This document shows positions 49,773-59,561 of a stretch of DNA of 64,000 nt, piece by piece. The notes under the pieces are model-generated. The model was not told where the DNA came from. It saw only the letters and a program-made list of their open reading frames with translations, and ran no database searches. The stretch is taken from positions 57,815-121,814 of the forward strand of contig NZ_QOVY01000007.1 in NCBI RefSeq assembly GCF_003932955.1, in the 5' to 3' direction. Made by a program: the position numbers and the translations under genes. The stretch's first letter is position 1. Each line of letters begins with the position of its first letter. Source of the stretch: Chryseobacterium sp. SC28. GTDB taxonomy: Bacteria > Bacteroidota > Bacteroidia > Flavobacteriales > Weeksellaceae.

Positions 49773-51716
49773 ATGCCAAAAATTACACTTCCAGACGGCA
49801 GCATCAGAGAATACGAAGGCACAGTTACGCCACTGCAGGTTGCCCTAAGCATCAGTGACGGCTTGGCCAGGAATACCATTTCTGCCATTGTCAACGGAAA
49901 ACAAACAGAAGTAAATACCCCGATAACGGAGGATTCTACCCTGCAACTCTTGACGTGGAATGACGATATGGGTAAAAAAGCATTTTGGCATTCTTCTGCA
50001 CACTTGCTGGCTCAGGCCATTATGGAGTACTATCCCGACGCCAAATTGACCATTGGCCCGCCCATCGAAAACGGCTTCTATTACGACGTAGATTTTGGCG
50101 AAAAACCATTGTCCGAAAATGACTTTGAAAAACTGGAAAAGAAAATCTTGGAAAATGCCAAAAAAAATTCTACTTTCCAGTTGCGCGAAGTTTCTAAAGC
50201 CGAAGCCTTAAAAGAATATGCCGACAATCCCTTTAAAAAAGAATTGATTGAAAATCTGAAAGATGGCGAGATCACTTTCGTAACGCACGACAACTTTACC
50301 GATCTTTGCAGGGGCGGCCACATCCCATCTACCGGAATAGTAAAAGCCGTAAAAATCCTGAATGCTGCAGGTGCGTACTGGCGTGGTGACGAGAAAAATC
50401 CTCAGCTAACGAGAGTTTACGGCATCTCTTTCCCCAAACAAAAAGAACTCGCCGAATATCTCGAACGGCTGGAAGAAGCCAAAAGACGAGATCATAGAAA
50501 ACTGGGAAAAGAACTGGGAATTTTTGCCTTTTCGGAAAAAGTAGGCGCCGGCCTTCCACTTTGGTTGCCGAAAGGGGCTGCACTTCGAAAAAAATTGGAA
50601 AATTTTCTTACCGTAGCTCAGAAAAAACAAGGTTACGAATTCGTGATTACTCCGCATATCGGAGCAAAAGAATTATATGTCACATCTGGGCATTGGGACA
50701 AGTATGGCGCCGACAGCTTTCAGCCTATTAAAACGCCTAATGAAGGTGAAGAATTTTTGCTAAAACCCATGAATTGCCCGCACCACTGCGAGATCTACAA
50801 AGCCCAACAATGGTCTTACAAAGATCTGCCGAAGCGCTATGCAGAGTTTGGCACAGTTTACAGATACGAGCAGTCCGGCGAATTGCACGGCTTGACCAGA
50901 GTCCGAGGCTTTACCCAAGACGACGCACACCTTTTTTGCACGCCCGATCAATTATTGGAGGAATTCGAAAAGGTGATCGACTTGGTATTGTACGTTTTTG
51001 GCTCGCTTGGATTTGCCGATTTTACAGCCCAAATCTCCCTGCGCGATCCAAACAACAGAGAAAAATACATCGGCTCGGATGACAATTGGGAAAAAGCAGA
51101 AAACGCCATCGTAACCGCTGCCAAGGCGAAGGGTCTGAAAACCGTAACCGAATATGGCGAGGCGGCTTTCTATGGTCCCAAACTTGACTTTATGGTGAAA
51201 GATGCCATCGGAAGAAGCTGGCAATTGGGAACCATCCAAGTGGATTATAATTTGCCAGAACGGTTCGATCTTTGGTACAACGGTAATGATAACGAAAAGC
51301 ACAGGCCGGTGATGATCCACAGAGCACCGTTTGGTTCTATGGAACGTTTCATTGCGATCCTGATAGAAAATACGGCGGGAGATTTCCCACTTTGGCTCAG
51401 CCCCGAGCCTTTTATCATCCTGCCAATCAGCGAAAAATATTCAGATTATGCAAAAAAAATTTCAGAATCATTGGAAATTAACGATATTTGCGGACTGATA
51501 GACGACAGAAACGAAAAAACGGGGAAAAAAATCCGGGATGCCGAATTGAAGAAGTTGCCCTTTATGCTAATTGTGGGTGAGAATGAGGAAAAGAACGGCA
51601 CCATTTCTGTAAGAAAAAGAGGCGAAGGCGATTTGGGAGAGATGACGGTCGAGGCCTTCATTACTTATTTTAAAGAGCAAGCCAAGCCGGCGTTGGAACT
51701 GGCAACCAATCGATAA
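49773..51716 (+). CDS. thrS: Threonine-tRNA ligase
   Basis: ThrS charges tRNA-Thr. The 647-residue class II synthetase has an N-terminal TGS domain (residues 1-60), an editing domain with [11 protein letters not shown] and the core catalytic domain. Core motifs are [36 protein letters not shown] and [11 protein letters not shown], followed by an anticodon-binding domain. Length and motifs are standard. A good promoter precedes it; infC follows 31 bp downstream, the conserved thrS-infC order. Confidence 0.97.
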   Translation: MPKITLPDGSIREYEGTVTPLQVALSISDGLARNTISAIVNGKQTEVNTPITEDSTLQLLTWNDDMGKKAFWHSSAHLLAQAIMEYYPDAKLTIGPPIENGFYYDVDFGEKPLSENDFEKLEKKILENAKKNSTFQLREVSKAEALKEYADNPFKKELIENLKDGEITFVTHDNFTDLCRGGHIPSTGIVKAVKILNAAGAYWRGDEKNPQLTRVYGISFPKQKELAEYLERLEEAKRRDHRKLGKELGIFAFSEKVGAGLPLWLPKGAALRKKLENFLTVAQKKQGYEFVITPHIGAKELYVTSGHWDKYGADSFQPIKTPNEGEEFLLKPMNCPHHCEIYKAQQWSYKDLPKRYAEFGTVYRYEQSGELHGLTRVRGFTQDDAHLFCTPDQLLEEFEKVIDLVLYVFGSLGFADFTAQISLRDPNNREKYIGSDDNWEKAENAIVTAAKAKGLKTVTEYGEAAFYGPKLDFMVKDAIGRSWQLGTIQVDYNLPERFDLWYNGNDNEKHRPVMIHRAPFGSMERFIAILIENTAGDFPLWLSPEPFIILPISEKYSDYAKKISESLEINDICGLIDDRNEKTGKKIRDAELKKLPFMLIVGENEEKNGTISVRKRGEGDLGEMTVEAFITYFKEQAKPALELATNR

Positions 51717-51747
51717 GAAACATATTAATTTTTAAAAATTTAAAACC

Positions 51748-52311
51748 ATAGCACTTAAAAGAAACAACAGCAGAGGTCCGATGCGACGTCAAGTCCAAGA
51801 AGACCTTCATCAGATCAACGGAAAAATTCGTGCAAACGAGGTACGTCTGGTTGGCGACAACGTAGAGCCGGGAGTGTATCCTCTGTCCAAAGCTTTAGAA
51901 ATGGCACGGGAGCAGGAGTTGGATCTCGTCGTTATTTCTGACAAAGCGGAACCTTACATTACCCGTATCTTGGATTATAAAAAATTCTTGTACGAACAAA
52001 AGAAAAAAACCAAAGAACTAAAAGCGAAGCAGGTAAAAGTTGTGGTAAAAGAGATCCGCTTCGGTCCGCAAACCGACGATCACGATTACGAATTCAAGAA
52101 AAAACATGCCGAGAAATTCTTGGAAGAAGGTTATAAACTAAAAACTTACGTTTTCTTCAAAGGCCGATCGATTATTTTCAAAGATCAGGGGGAAATTCTC
52201 CTGTTGAAATTGGCTCAGGATCTGGAGCACGTGGGCAAAGTAGATCAGCTGCCTAAGCTCGAGGGCAAGAGGATGATTATGATGATGAGTCCAAAAAAGA
52301 CTACAAAATAA
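51748..52311 (+). CDS. infC: Translation initiation factor IF-3, probable AUA start
   Basis: IF-3 keeps ribosomal subunits apart and checks start-codon identity. The first in-frame ATG is 51781, but coding similarity appears to extend upstream as [18 protein letters not shown]. The only plausible start in that extension is ATA at 51748, and an in-frame TAA lies at 51733. Use of a rare start in infC agrees with its known autoregulation. This gives 187 residues (176 from ATG). The usual PPVCxIxDY motif is replaced by [14 protein letters not shown]. The downstream rpmI and rplT genes are missing. Confidence 0.88.
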   Translation: MALKRNNSRGPMRRQVQEDLHQINGKIRANEVRLVGDNVEPGVYPLSKALEMAREQELDLVVISDKAEPYITRILDYKKFLYEQKKKTKELKAKQVKVVVKEIRFGPQTDDHDYEFKKKHAEKFLEEGYKLKTYVFFKGRSIIFKDQGEILLLKLAQDLEHVGKVDQLPKLEGKRMIMMMSPKKTTK

Positions 52312-52447
52312 TAAGGTCTAAATTTAATACTAACGTCTAAATTTTTGCGAGCGTCTTCAGTAGAAAATTCTCAAATGGGGGATTTCATTTCTCTCGCAAA
52401 ATAAAAAGAATTCCGGAAAGCTCCTAAGTTGTTGCCAAGAAATCAAG

Positions 52448-54349
52448 CTATTGATTTAGCATATAGGTTTTGTAATTCAGCATTTTCACTTTGCCGATAT
52501 CCAGAAGGAAAATCAACATTTCGGAAATATTTTCCCGCGAATGAAAACTCAGGTTGGCAGCAATTTCTGCCAAACCCATCGGTCCCTTGGCAAGTTGCTC
52601 GATAATTTCTGTCGATAAAGTTCTTCTGGTATAGGATTTCGCTCTGCAAACAGAACATTTTCCACAGTTTTCCGTTTCTTTTTCCCCAAAATAACTTAGA
52701 ATCAATTTCATTTTGCAGAAATCGGAATCTTTGATAAAAAATTTAATCTCTTCCCATTTTCGCAACTTATTCTTTTGGATGGTATTGAAAAGTGGCCAAT
52801 ATTCACCGGAAAGTCGTCTGTCGTCCCGTGGTTTCAGAAACCGTATGGTATGCGCTTGACCATCGAGATATTCCAGATGTCCCGCTTTCTGCAGCCGTTT
52901 CAGCCGTTCTTTGAAATGAAGCATATCGAATCCGTTTTTTTTACAGAAGGTGGCATCGCTAAAATGCACTTTCTGAATGGCCAGTCCGGGAAGATTTCGG
53001 AATAGCAATTCCATAAAGTATGCGTCGGACGGATGCAACTGATCTAAATCTTCAGCATTGATGAAACTTTGAAGTGTGGATGCAGACACAGTATTTTTAT
53101 AAAAAACAAGTTCCTGATTATGAAGGAAAGTCAAAATATTTTTGATTTTCGCAGTGGATGATTTCGTCAGATTTTTGATTTTGCCAATATCCAATGGGAA
53201 AGTCTGCTCCGGCCAATCTGAATCTCCAATCTGAAAAATGGAGTACAAATACATCAGAATTTTATCATATTCGGTTTTGGTAGGGATTTGGTTTTTGAGA
53301 ATATCGTCGATAGTCGTTAGTTCCTGCTCATTCCAAAACAGAACCACGACTGCCTCTTCCCCATTTCGGCCTGCTCGGCCGATCTCCTGATAGTAATTCT
53401 CTAAGGTAGACGGTGGCGAAAAGTGGATGACGAAGCGCACATTATCTTTGTCTATGCCCATCCCGAAAGCATTGGTAGAAACCAAAACGTGAAATCGACT
53501 GCGGATCCATTTGCTCTGGAGGTTTTCTTTATCTTTTGCAGACATTCCTGCGTGAAAAAAATCTACATTAAGGAAGTTGTTGCTTTTGAGATAATGTGTC
53601 AATTCTTCTGCCTCTTTTCGGGTTCTGGTATAGACGATGCCGGAGGATTGATTTTGCCTGAGGAACTCCAAGATGCGTGCGTACTTGTCCGATGTATTGG
53701 CAACAATGATATTGAGATTTTCGCGCCGGAAACTTTGTTTGAAAACCCTGGGTTGGTGCAGTCCCAATTTGGTCGATATTTCCTTTACCACTTGCTCCGT
53801 GGCAGTTGCCGTCAAAGCCAGACAAGGAACATTTTTGAATTCCTGCCGAAACTTTTTGATGTTCTGATAGCTGGGGCGGAAATCCTGACCCCATTCCGAA
53901 ATACAGTGTGCCTCGTCGACCGCAATAAATGATATATTAATTTCCTGAATATATCTCAAAAATAATTGATTTTGCAAGCGTTCCGGCGAGACGAAAAGCA
54001 CTTTTGCCAAGCCTTCTTTGCAACGATTGTAAACAGCTTCTTCTTCGTATTCATCCAACTCTGAGCTTAATAGCTCGGCTTCTATCCCAAGAGCTTGCAA
54101 GGAGAGCAATTGATCTCTCATTAATGCCAGCAAGGGCGAAATCACGAGGCAAGTCCCTTCCAAGATGATGGCCGGCAGTTGGTAACAAAGCGATTTGCCT
54201 CCGCCGGTAGGGAGAAGTGCCAAGGTGTCTTTCCCGCTAATGACGGAAAGAATAATCTGCTGCTGAGAAGCGCGAAACTCGTCGAACCCCCAAAATTGCT
54301 TGAGTGTGTTATGAATTAGAATATTCTGTGATTCTTGAGCAGGAAGCAT
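52448..54349 (-). CDS. recQ: ATP-dependent DNA helicase RecQ
   Basis: RecQ unwinds DNA 3' to 5' in recombination and repair. The 633-residue protein has a Walker A LLPTGGGKSLCYQLPA, the DEAH-type box AVDEAHCISEWGQDFRPSY, SATEQV-like motif III ALTATATEQV and a helicase C domain with QEIGRAGRNGEEA. Zinc-binding cysteines lie close to the C terminus (DFCKMKL and ENCGKCSVC), followed by a winged-helix tail. No HRDC domain is visible, so this is the shorter flavobacterial RecQ type. It converges on infC. Confidence 0.92.
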   Translation of the reverse strand: MLPAQESQNILIHNTLKQFWGFDEFRASQQQIILSVISGKDTLALLPTGGGKSLCYQLPAIILEGTCLVISPLLALMRDQLLSLQALGIEAELLSSELDEYEEEAVYNRCKEGLAKVLFVSPERLQNQLFLRYIQEINISFIAVDEAHCISEWGQDFRPSYQNIKKFRQEFKNVPCLALTATATEQVVKEISTKLGLHQPRVFKQSFRRENLNIIVANTSDKYARILEFLRQNQSSGIVYTRTRKEAEELTHYLKSNNFLNVDFFHAGMSAKDKENLQSKWIRSRFHVLVSTNAFGMGIDKDNVRFVIHFSPPSTLENYYQEIGRAGRNGEEAVVVLFWNEQELTTIDDILKNQIPTKTEYDKILMYLYSIFQIGDSDWPEQTFPLDIGKIKNLTKSSTAKIKNILTFLHNQELVFYKNTVSASTLQSFINAEDLDQLHPSDAYFMELLFRNLPGLAIQKVHFSDATFCKKNGFDMLHFKERLKRLQKAGHLEYLDGQAHTIRFLKPRDDRRLSGEYWPLFNTIQKNKLRKWEEIKFFIKDSDFCKMKLILSYFGEKETENCGKCSVCRAKSYTRRTLSTEIIEQLAKGPMGLAEIAANLSFHSRENISEMLIFLLDIGKVKMLNYKTYMLNQ

Positions 54350-54375
54350 TTGTAAATTTAGTTAATTTCTTAAAA

Positions 54376-54411
54376 ACAAAAAACCGTCTCGTGATAAAAC
54401 GAAACGGTTAT
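54376..54411 (-). terminator. Rho-independent terminator after the OmpA pair
   Basis: On the minus strand AACCGTTTCGT (54409-54399) and ACGAGACGGTT (54392-54382) pair with one mismatch across a 6-nt loop, followed by T residues. It separates the OmpA genes from recQ. Confidence 0.82.
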
Positions 54412-54433
54412 TAAAATTATTTTGATTCAATTT

Positions 54434-55873
54434 TTATTTAGCCTCAAAATATACCCTTCTGTTGGCTCTGTTTTTCCATTCCGGGCATTTGCTCGCAGGA
54501 TTGCATTCCGGATAGAGAAGGTCTTTTTCTCCACGTCCTAAAGCCTCCAACTTAGACTGGTCTGCACCGTTTTGGATCAAATAATTTTTAACATTATTGG
54601 CACGTCTCTCAGAAAGCTTTTGGTTATAGGCTTCTTTGCCTCTTGTATCTGTGCCGCCAATTACTTTGAAGTTATTGTTGGAAGCATTAATATAATTGAT
54701 GGCATTGTTCAAAATCGGGCGGTTCGAAGGCAGGATTCTGTCCGAATTGAGGTCAAACTCAATTCCTTTCATAATTGTAGATTCGTTGGTTACAAAACCG
54801 GTTGCAGAGTTATCCATTGTAGTAGGACAACCATTGTTTTCTACCGGACCAGGAACTGACACACATTTGTCGTTGAGATCAATCACGCCGTCAAGATCGA
54901 TATCCAGAGCCACTCCGGCACCGTCGACTCTTGCTCCTGCAGGCGTATCGAGCTGTCTGTCCCAATCGTCGCAAACGCCGTCATTATCGACATCTCCTTT
55001 TTTGCAGACCTCAAGATCCTGTGATTTATCATTGAGGACATCTAATTTGTAATACATCTCCTGCAAAGGATCGTGCCACATTAGATGCGACTCGTGCTTG
55101 CCCAATTTGAAGGTAAGTCCTAAAGTTGTATTGAAAAAGTTGTCCGATATTTGGTCTTCTACGAGATTATATCCCGACTGGCCTACTCCTGCGCCGTCAA
55201 ACTCGTCATCGCCGGTCACCACATACATTACTCTTCCTTCTATATCAAATCTGTTATTAATTTTGAATTTAAGTCCCGCACCCGCTTGACCAAAAAGAGA
55301 ATTAAGTTTGAAAGGTTTTATTTCTTTATTCAAAGTCTGGTTATAGACGGGGCCAGGATCTTGTCTATACGATCTGTAAGCTAAGGAACCAATACCGGCA
55401 TATCCGTGCAGAGCCCATCTGAATGTAGATTTGTTATCCGGTCTTCTTAGAAGGTTGGAAAAATTGAGATCTCCTAAAATCGAAATCGCGTCATATTGCG
55501 TTCTGCCGGCAGGATAATTTCCGGAAATCGGAGTATGGTCTTTAGTATTGACTTCGCCTTGCCGAGTTTCTCCCCGGTCGTATTGCAAATTAAGTCCAAA
55601 AGCGTGAGTAATTGCTTTGTCTACACTGACGTATGCGGAATATCCAAAAAGGTTTTTCCCGTTGCCATTTTTTATAGATGTCATATCGGATGACTGAATC
55701 AACGGGACGCCTGCGCCAATTGACACCGACCATTCATTAAATCCATTGGTTGATTTTGCGGATGAGGAGTCGCTTTGAGGTGCGGAGTTGGGATCCGCAG
55801 AATTCTGCTGGCCTGCTAAACTCATAGGTAACAATAAGGCTATTGCTAAAAATGATAATAAATTTTGTTTCAT
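54434..55873 (-). CDS. OmpA-family outer-membrane protein, paralogue 1
   Basis: This 479-residue protein has a signal peptide (MKQNLLSFLAIALLLPMSLAG) and an N-terminal beta-barrel domain (about 45-270). A short calcium-binding thrombospondin type 3-like linker rich in D.D.D repeats (CDDWDRQLDTPAGARVDG) follows. The C-terminal OmpA peptidoglycan-binding domain has GGTDTRGKEAYNQKLSERRA and LEALGRGEKDLLYPECNP. It shares most of its length with the next gene upstream and lies 26 bp after it, so they form a tandem pair and probable operon. Its role is anchoring the outer membrane to peptidoglycan. Confidence 0.9.
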   Translation of the reverse strand: MKQNLLSFLAIALLLPMSLAGQQNSADPNSAPQSDSSSAKSTNGFNEWSVSIGAGVPLIQSSDMTSIKNGNGKNLFGYSAYVSVDKAITHAFGLNLQYDRGETRQGEVNTKDHTPISGNYPAGRTQYDAISILGDLNFSNLLRRPDNKSTFRWALHGYAGIGSLAYRSYRQDPGPVYNQTLNKEIKPFKLNSLFGQAGAGLKFKINNRFDIEGRVMYVVTGDDEFDGAGVGQSGYNLVEDQISDNFFNTTLGLTFKLGKHESHLMWHDPLQEMYYKLDVLNDKSQDLEVCKKGDVDNDGVCDDWDRQLDTPAGARVDGAGVALDIDLDGVIDLNDKCVSVPGPVENNGCPTTMDNSATGFVTNESTIMKGIEFDLNSDRILPSNRPILNNAINYINASNNNFKVIGGTDTRGKEAYNQKLSERRANNVKNYLIQNGADQSKLEALGRGEKDLLYPECNPASKCPEWKNRANRRVYFEAK

Positions 55874-55899
55874 ATTTGAATGTTTTTTTTCTAATTCAG

Positions 55900-57330
55900 T
55901 TACTTTGATATAAAATATACTCTCCGGTTGGCCTCATTTTTCCATTCCGGACAATTCGAGGCCGGATCGCATTCTGTATATTTCAAATCATCTTTACCTC
56001 TACCTTCTGCAGATAAAATGGATGGTGAAACACCTTTACTGACCAAATATTCTAGGACTGCGTTGGCTCTGGCCAGCGAAAGTTTTTTATTTAGTTCTGC
56101 CGAGCCTCTGCTATCTGCTGCCCCCACTACGATAAAACTTTCGCCTGCTCCAAAGCGTTTTATTATATCCGCAGTTTTGTCGAGATCGCGATACGATTGA
56201 GGTCTGATAATGGCTTTGCCAAGTTCAAATTCTATTCCATTGAAATATTTATTAATATCATCTATAGCCTCCTGTTTTTCTGGAGTTATGGTATTTGGAT
56301 TTATATTTGGACAGCCATTATTTTCGATAGGTCCCGGGATCGTCACACATTTATCATTAAGATCAATCACGCCATCCAAATCTATGTCCAGCGCTACACC
56401 AGAACCATCGACTCTGGCACCGGCTGGTGTATCGAGCTGTCTGTCCCAGTCGTCGCATATAGCGTCATTATCAAGGTCTCCTTTTTCGCAAACTTGGAAA
56501 TTGCCAATTTTTTCTTCCAAAGTTGCCGCATCAGCATAGGCCTTTTGTAAAGGATCGGCCCAGCGCAAATGAACAGGATGTTTTCCTAATTTGAAAGATA
56601 TACCCAAATTGACCAGCCAAGCATTGTCGGAATAAGTATCATTTATTAAATTGTATCCCGGTATCGCTTCTCTTGTCCATCCGCCGCCGTCGAATTCTTC
56701 ATCGCCGCTGAGAAGATATAGGGTTCTCAACTCCAAATCTAGTAATCTTGAAAGATTGTATTTTAAGCCAACGCCTCCAATATAACTAAAACTACCGACA
56801 TCGATGTCCTGTTTTATTTTCATAGGCCATTGGCTGAGTACATTATCATCTTGCAAAAATGTTTTGTAGCCCATAACGCCAATCCCGGCATAACCGTGGA
56901 GTGCCCATTTGAAAGAAGATTTGGAATTGGCTTTTCGCAGTAGAGCGGAGAAATTGATATCGCCCAGCAAAGCAATCTGATCAAACTTTGTAGAACCATG
57001 CCCTACTCCCGCTGCCTCGTTGAGATAAGCCTTCTGCTTGGTTTCCCCTCGGGTGTACATCAATGAGATCCCGAAAACCTGACTAATCTGTTTGTCCAGA
57101 CTTACGTAGCCATTCCAGCCCCAGTTAATATCTCCATCGTAAAAGGATGTCAGATCGGCATGGGTCATAAAAGCGCCGCCACCGCCCAGAGAGACAGACC
57201 AGTCTTTGAAGAGCCGGCTTTTGTTGTCAAACGGCTGTGTTGCTGCCGTTTCGCTGCCTGATGTCTGCTCCACGGCTTGACTAAATCCGAGAACGGGCAG
57301 CAATAGCAATAAAAATAGTTTTTTCTTCAT
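55900..57330 (-). CDS. OmpA-family outer-membrane protein, paralogue 2
   Basis: The ATG at 57330 (MKKKLFLLLLLPVLGFSQA) is used, giving 476 residues; 57336 is an alternative. The domain order is the same as in paralogue 1: signal peptide, barrel, D-rich linker and OmpA C-terminal domain (VVGAADSRGSAELNKKLSLA and LSAEGRGKDDLKYTECDP). The D-rich linker is nearly identical between the two proteins. It lies 22 bp after folK, so a folK-ompA-ompA transcript is plausible. Confidence 0.9.
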   Translation of the reverse strand: MKKKLFLLLLLPVLGFSQAVEQTSGSETAATQPFDNKSRLFKDWSVSLGGGGAFMTHADLTSFYDGDINWGWNGYVSLDKQISQVFGISLMYTRGETKQKAYLNEAAGVGHGSTKFDQIALLGDINFSALLRKANSKSSFKWALHGYAGIGVMGYKTFLQDDNVLSQWPMKIKQDIDVGSFSYIGGVGLKYNLSRLLDLELRTLYLLSGDEEFDGGGWTREAIPGYNLINDTYSDNAWLVNLGISFKLGKHPVHLRWADPLQKAYADAATLEEKIGNFQVCEKGDLDNDAICDDWDRQLDTPAGARVDGSGVALDIDLDGVIDLNDKCVTIPGPIENNGCPNINPNTITPEKQEAIDDINKYFNGIEFELGKAIIRPQSYRDLDKTADIIKRFGAGESFIVVGAADSRGSAELNKKLSLARANAVLEYLVSKGVSPSILSAEGRGKDDLKYTECDPASNCPEWKNEANRRVYFISK

Positions 57331-57352
57331 AATCATTTGTGTTTCTAAAAAA

Positions 57353-57769
57353 TCATCTAACTTCGCTTATAATTCCTTTCGCAAAATCTCTTTGAAGCAG
57401 ATTTCTACTGTGCGGAATAATTAACCTTTTTGAGATAAATTTTAAACTATTATATAATATTATATCAATATCTATAATTCGATCCCTATATTCTTCAAAA
57501 TAAGAGGAATCCTGAACCCTGCCCATTTCTACTTCAATCTGCTTCAGCGCATCGAGGAGTCTTATCGGCGAAAATTGTGTTTTTATTTGAATTGCAATAT
57601 TACAAAAATTATTATAACTATCAAACTCAACAGGCTCTGTAATAATTAGTTTAGATTTTTGATATATCTGCCCCACTTTATTTTCGATTTGAATCAAAGC
57701 AGTTTTAATATTATTTTCCGGATTATCTATATTGCTTCCGAGTAACAAAACTACACTATTGGACGACAT
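57353..57769 (-). CDS. folK: 2-amino-4-hydroxy-6-hydroxymethyldihydropteridine pyrophosphokinase
   Basis: FolK activates the pterin for dihydropteroate synthesis in folate formation. The 138-residue protein is short for the family (about 160) but retains LLLGSNIDNPENNIK, the RDRIIDIDIILY nucleotide motif and IPHSRNLLQRDF at the C terminus. The missing length is mainly at the C terminus. It diverges from sppA by 20 bp and precedes the OmpA pair on the same strand. Confidence 0.87.
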   Translation of the reverse strand: MSSNSVVLLLGSNIDNPENNIKTALIQIENKVGQIYQKSKLIITEPVEFDSYNNFCNIAIQIKTQFSPIRLLDALKQIEVEMGRVQDSSYFEEYRDRIIDIDIILYNSLKFISKRLIIPHSRNLLQRDFAKGIISEVR

Positions 57770-57789
57770 ATATTACAAATAATTTTATA

Positions 57790-59538
57790 ATGAAAAGTTT
57801 TTTCAAACTAGTTCTTGCAAATTTAACGGCAATTTTTATTATTATCGTCGGTTTTTTCGCTTTTTTTATCGTTCTTTTGCTTCTGTCATCCCTTTCGGAA
57901 ACTACGGAAGTGAAACCCGATTCGGTTCTCACTCTGGATCTAAAAACCAAAATCATAGACAGCCCGACGGAAGATCAGGAAGATTTGTTCTCCATTGATG
58001 AGGAAAAAGAAAAAGCCGTTCTGCTGCACGACGTGCTTCTGGCCATTCACAACGCTAAAGCCGACCACAGAATCCAAGGTATCAGCATAGAATCGGATTA
58101 TATCAAGGCAGGGATAACGCAATTGGACGACATCAGAAATGCACTGATAGATTTCAAACGAAGTGGCAAATTTGTTTACGCCTATGGCAATTCCGTCTCG
58201 CAAAGTGCTTATTATTTGGGATCTGTGGCAGATAAATATTATTTGAACCCTTCCGGAGGAATAGAATTAAAAGGCCTGTCTACAGAAGTTACTTTTTTCA
58301 AAAGTTTTGCCGAAAAGTACGGCATCGGCATCGAAGTCATCCGTCACGGCAAGTTCAAGGCAGCCGTGGAGCCTTTCCTGAAAGATGAAATATCACCTGA
58401 AAATAAAGAGCAACTTTCCACTTTGCTGAATGATATATGGAAAAATATTTCCCGGAAAATGGCAGCTTCCAGAAAAATCCCGGCTTCGGAATTCAAAACG
58501 ATTACAGACAGCCTTTACGGTTATCTGCCCCATCTCAGTTTGAAATATAAATTGGCGGATCAACTGGTGCAAAAATCGGAGTATGATCAATTGATTAAGA
58601 AAAAACTAAATATCGATGCCGATAAAAAAATCAATAAAATCTCTTTTGCCAAATATGCCGAAGCCCAGGATCCTACAGCAGGGAAAGATAAAATCGCTGT
58701 TCTATACGCTTCCGGCGCCATCAACAGCGGAAAAGGCTATGACGCCATCTATTCTGAAAACTTTGTAAAGGAAATCAAAAAACTTCAGAAAGACAAGGAT
58801 ATCAAAGCGGTAGTTTTCCGCATCAATTCGCCGGGCGGAAGTGCGAATGCAGCGGATGAGATATTATTTGAAATGCAACAACTGAAACGGAAAAAACCGG
58901 TCATCGTTTCCTTTGGCGATTATGCAGCATCTGGCGGCTATTACATTGCAATGGGTGCCGACAAGATCTTCTCGGAACCAAATACGTTGACAGGTTCCAT
59001 CGGCGTTTTCGGAGTCATTCCGTATTTCAAAGATCTTGCTGCCAAAAATGGTATCCGTAGCGATGCTGTGACGACGAACGCCAACTCCAATATGATCTCG
59101 CCCATCAACGGATTGAGTCCGGGTGCGCTGACGATATTGACGAGAAGTGTGGAATCTACCTATCAGCGTTTCGTTCATTTTGTAACTCAAAACAGAAAAA
59201 AATCCTTTGAGCAAATCGATGCCGTGGGTGGGGGCAGAATTTGGTCCGGTGTGCGGGCGCAACAAATCGGACTTGTAGATGAACTTGGAACTTTGCAAGA
59301 TGCGATTGACTATGCTGCGAAAAAAGCGGATCTTAAGGATTATGGTATATCCGCCTTTCCGGCGAAGGTATCGAAATTCGAACAAATATTTTCTTCCGAG
59401 ATAGATGAGGATTTCTCCACCCGCTTGATCAGAAATAAAATTGGGAAAGAAAATTTCAGGATTTTCAAACAGATGACCGATCCTAATTCCAAAGCTGCTG
59501 TGATGATGGAAATGCCGTTTAATATTCAATTGAATTAG
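57790..59538 (+). CDS. sppA: Signal peptide peptidase SppA, 67K type
   Basis: SppA cuts leftover signal peptides in the inner membrane. The 582-residue protein has one N-terminal membrane span (ANLTAIFIIIVGFFAFFIVL) and two tandem S49 domains. The active-site Lys190 lies in GKFKAAVEP and the nucleophile Ser381 in YAASGGYYIAMGADKI. Both halves of the fold are full length. The start is the ATG at 57790, which leaves 20 bp to the divergent folK start. No obvious full promoter is visible in that gap. Confidence 0.95.
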   Translation: MKSFFKLVLANLTAIFIIIVGFFAFFIVLLLLSSLSETTEVKPDSVLTLDLKTKIIDSPTEDQEDLFSIDEEKEKAVLLHDVLLAIHNAKADHRIQGISIESDYIKAGITQLDDIRNALIDFKRSGKFVYAYGNSVSQSAYYLGSVADKYYLNPSGGIELKGLSTEVTFFKSFAEKYGIGIEVIRHGKFKAAVEPFLKDEISPENKEQLSTLLNDIWKNISRKMAASRKIPASEFKTITDSLYGYLPHLSLKYKLADQLVQKSEYDQLIKKKLNIDADKKINKISFAKYAEAQDPTAGKDKIAVLYASGAINSGKGYDAIYSENFVKEIKKLQKDKDIKAVVFRINSPGGSANAADEILFEMQQLKRKKPVIVSFGDYAASGGYYIAMGADKIFSEPNTLTGSIGVFGVIPYFKDLAAKNGIRSDAVTTNANSNMISPINGLSPGALTILTRSVESTYQRFVHFVTQNRKKSFEQIDAVGGGRIWSGVRAQQIGLVDELGTLQDAIDYAAKKADLKDYGISAFPAKVSKFEQIFSSEIDEDFSTRLIRNKIGKENFRIFKQMTDPNSKAAVMMEMPFNIQLN

Positions 59539-59561
59539 TAGAAAAACTCCACGGATTGCTT

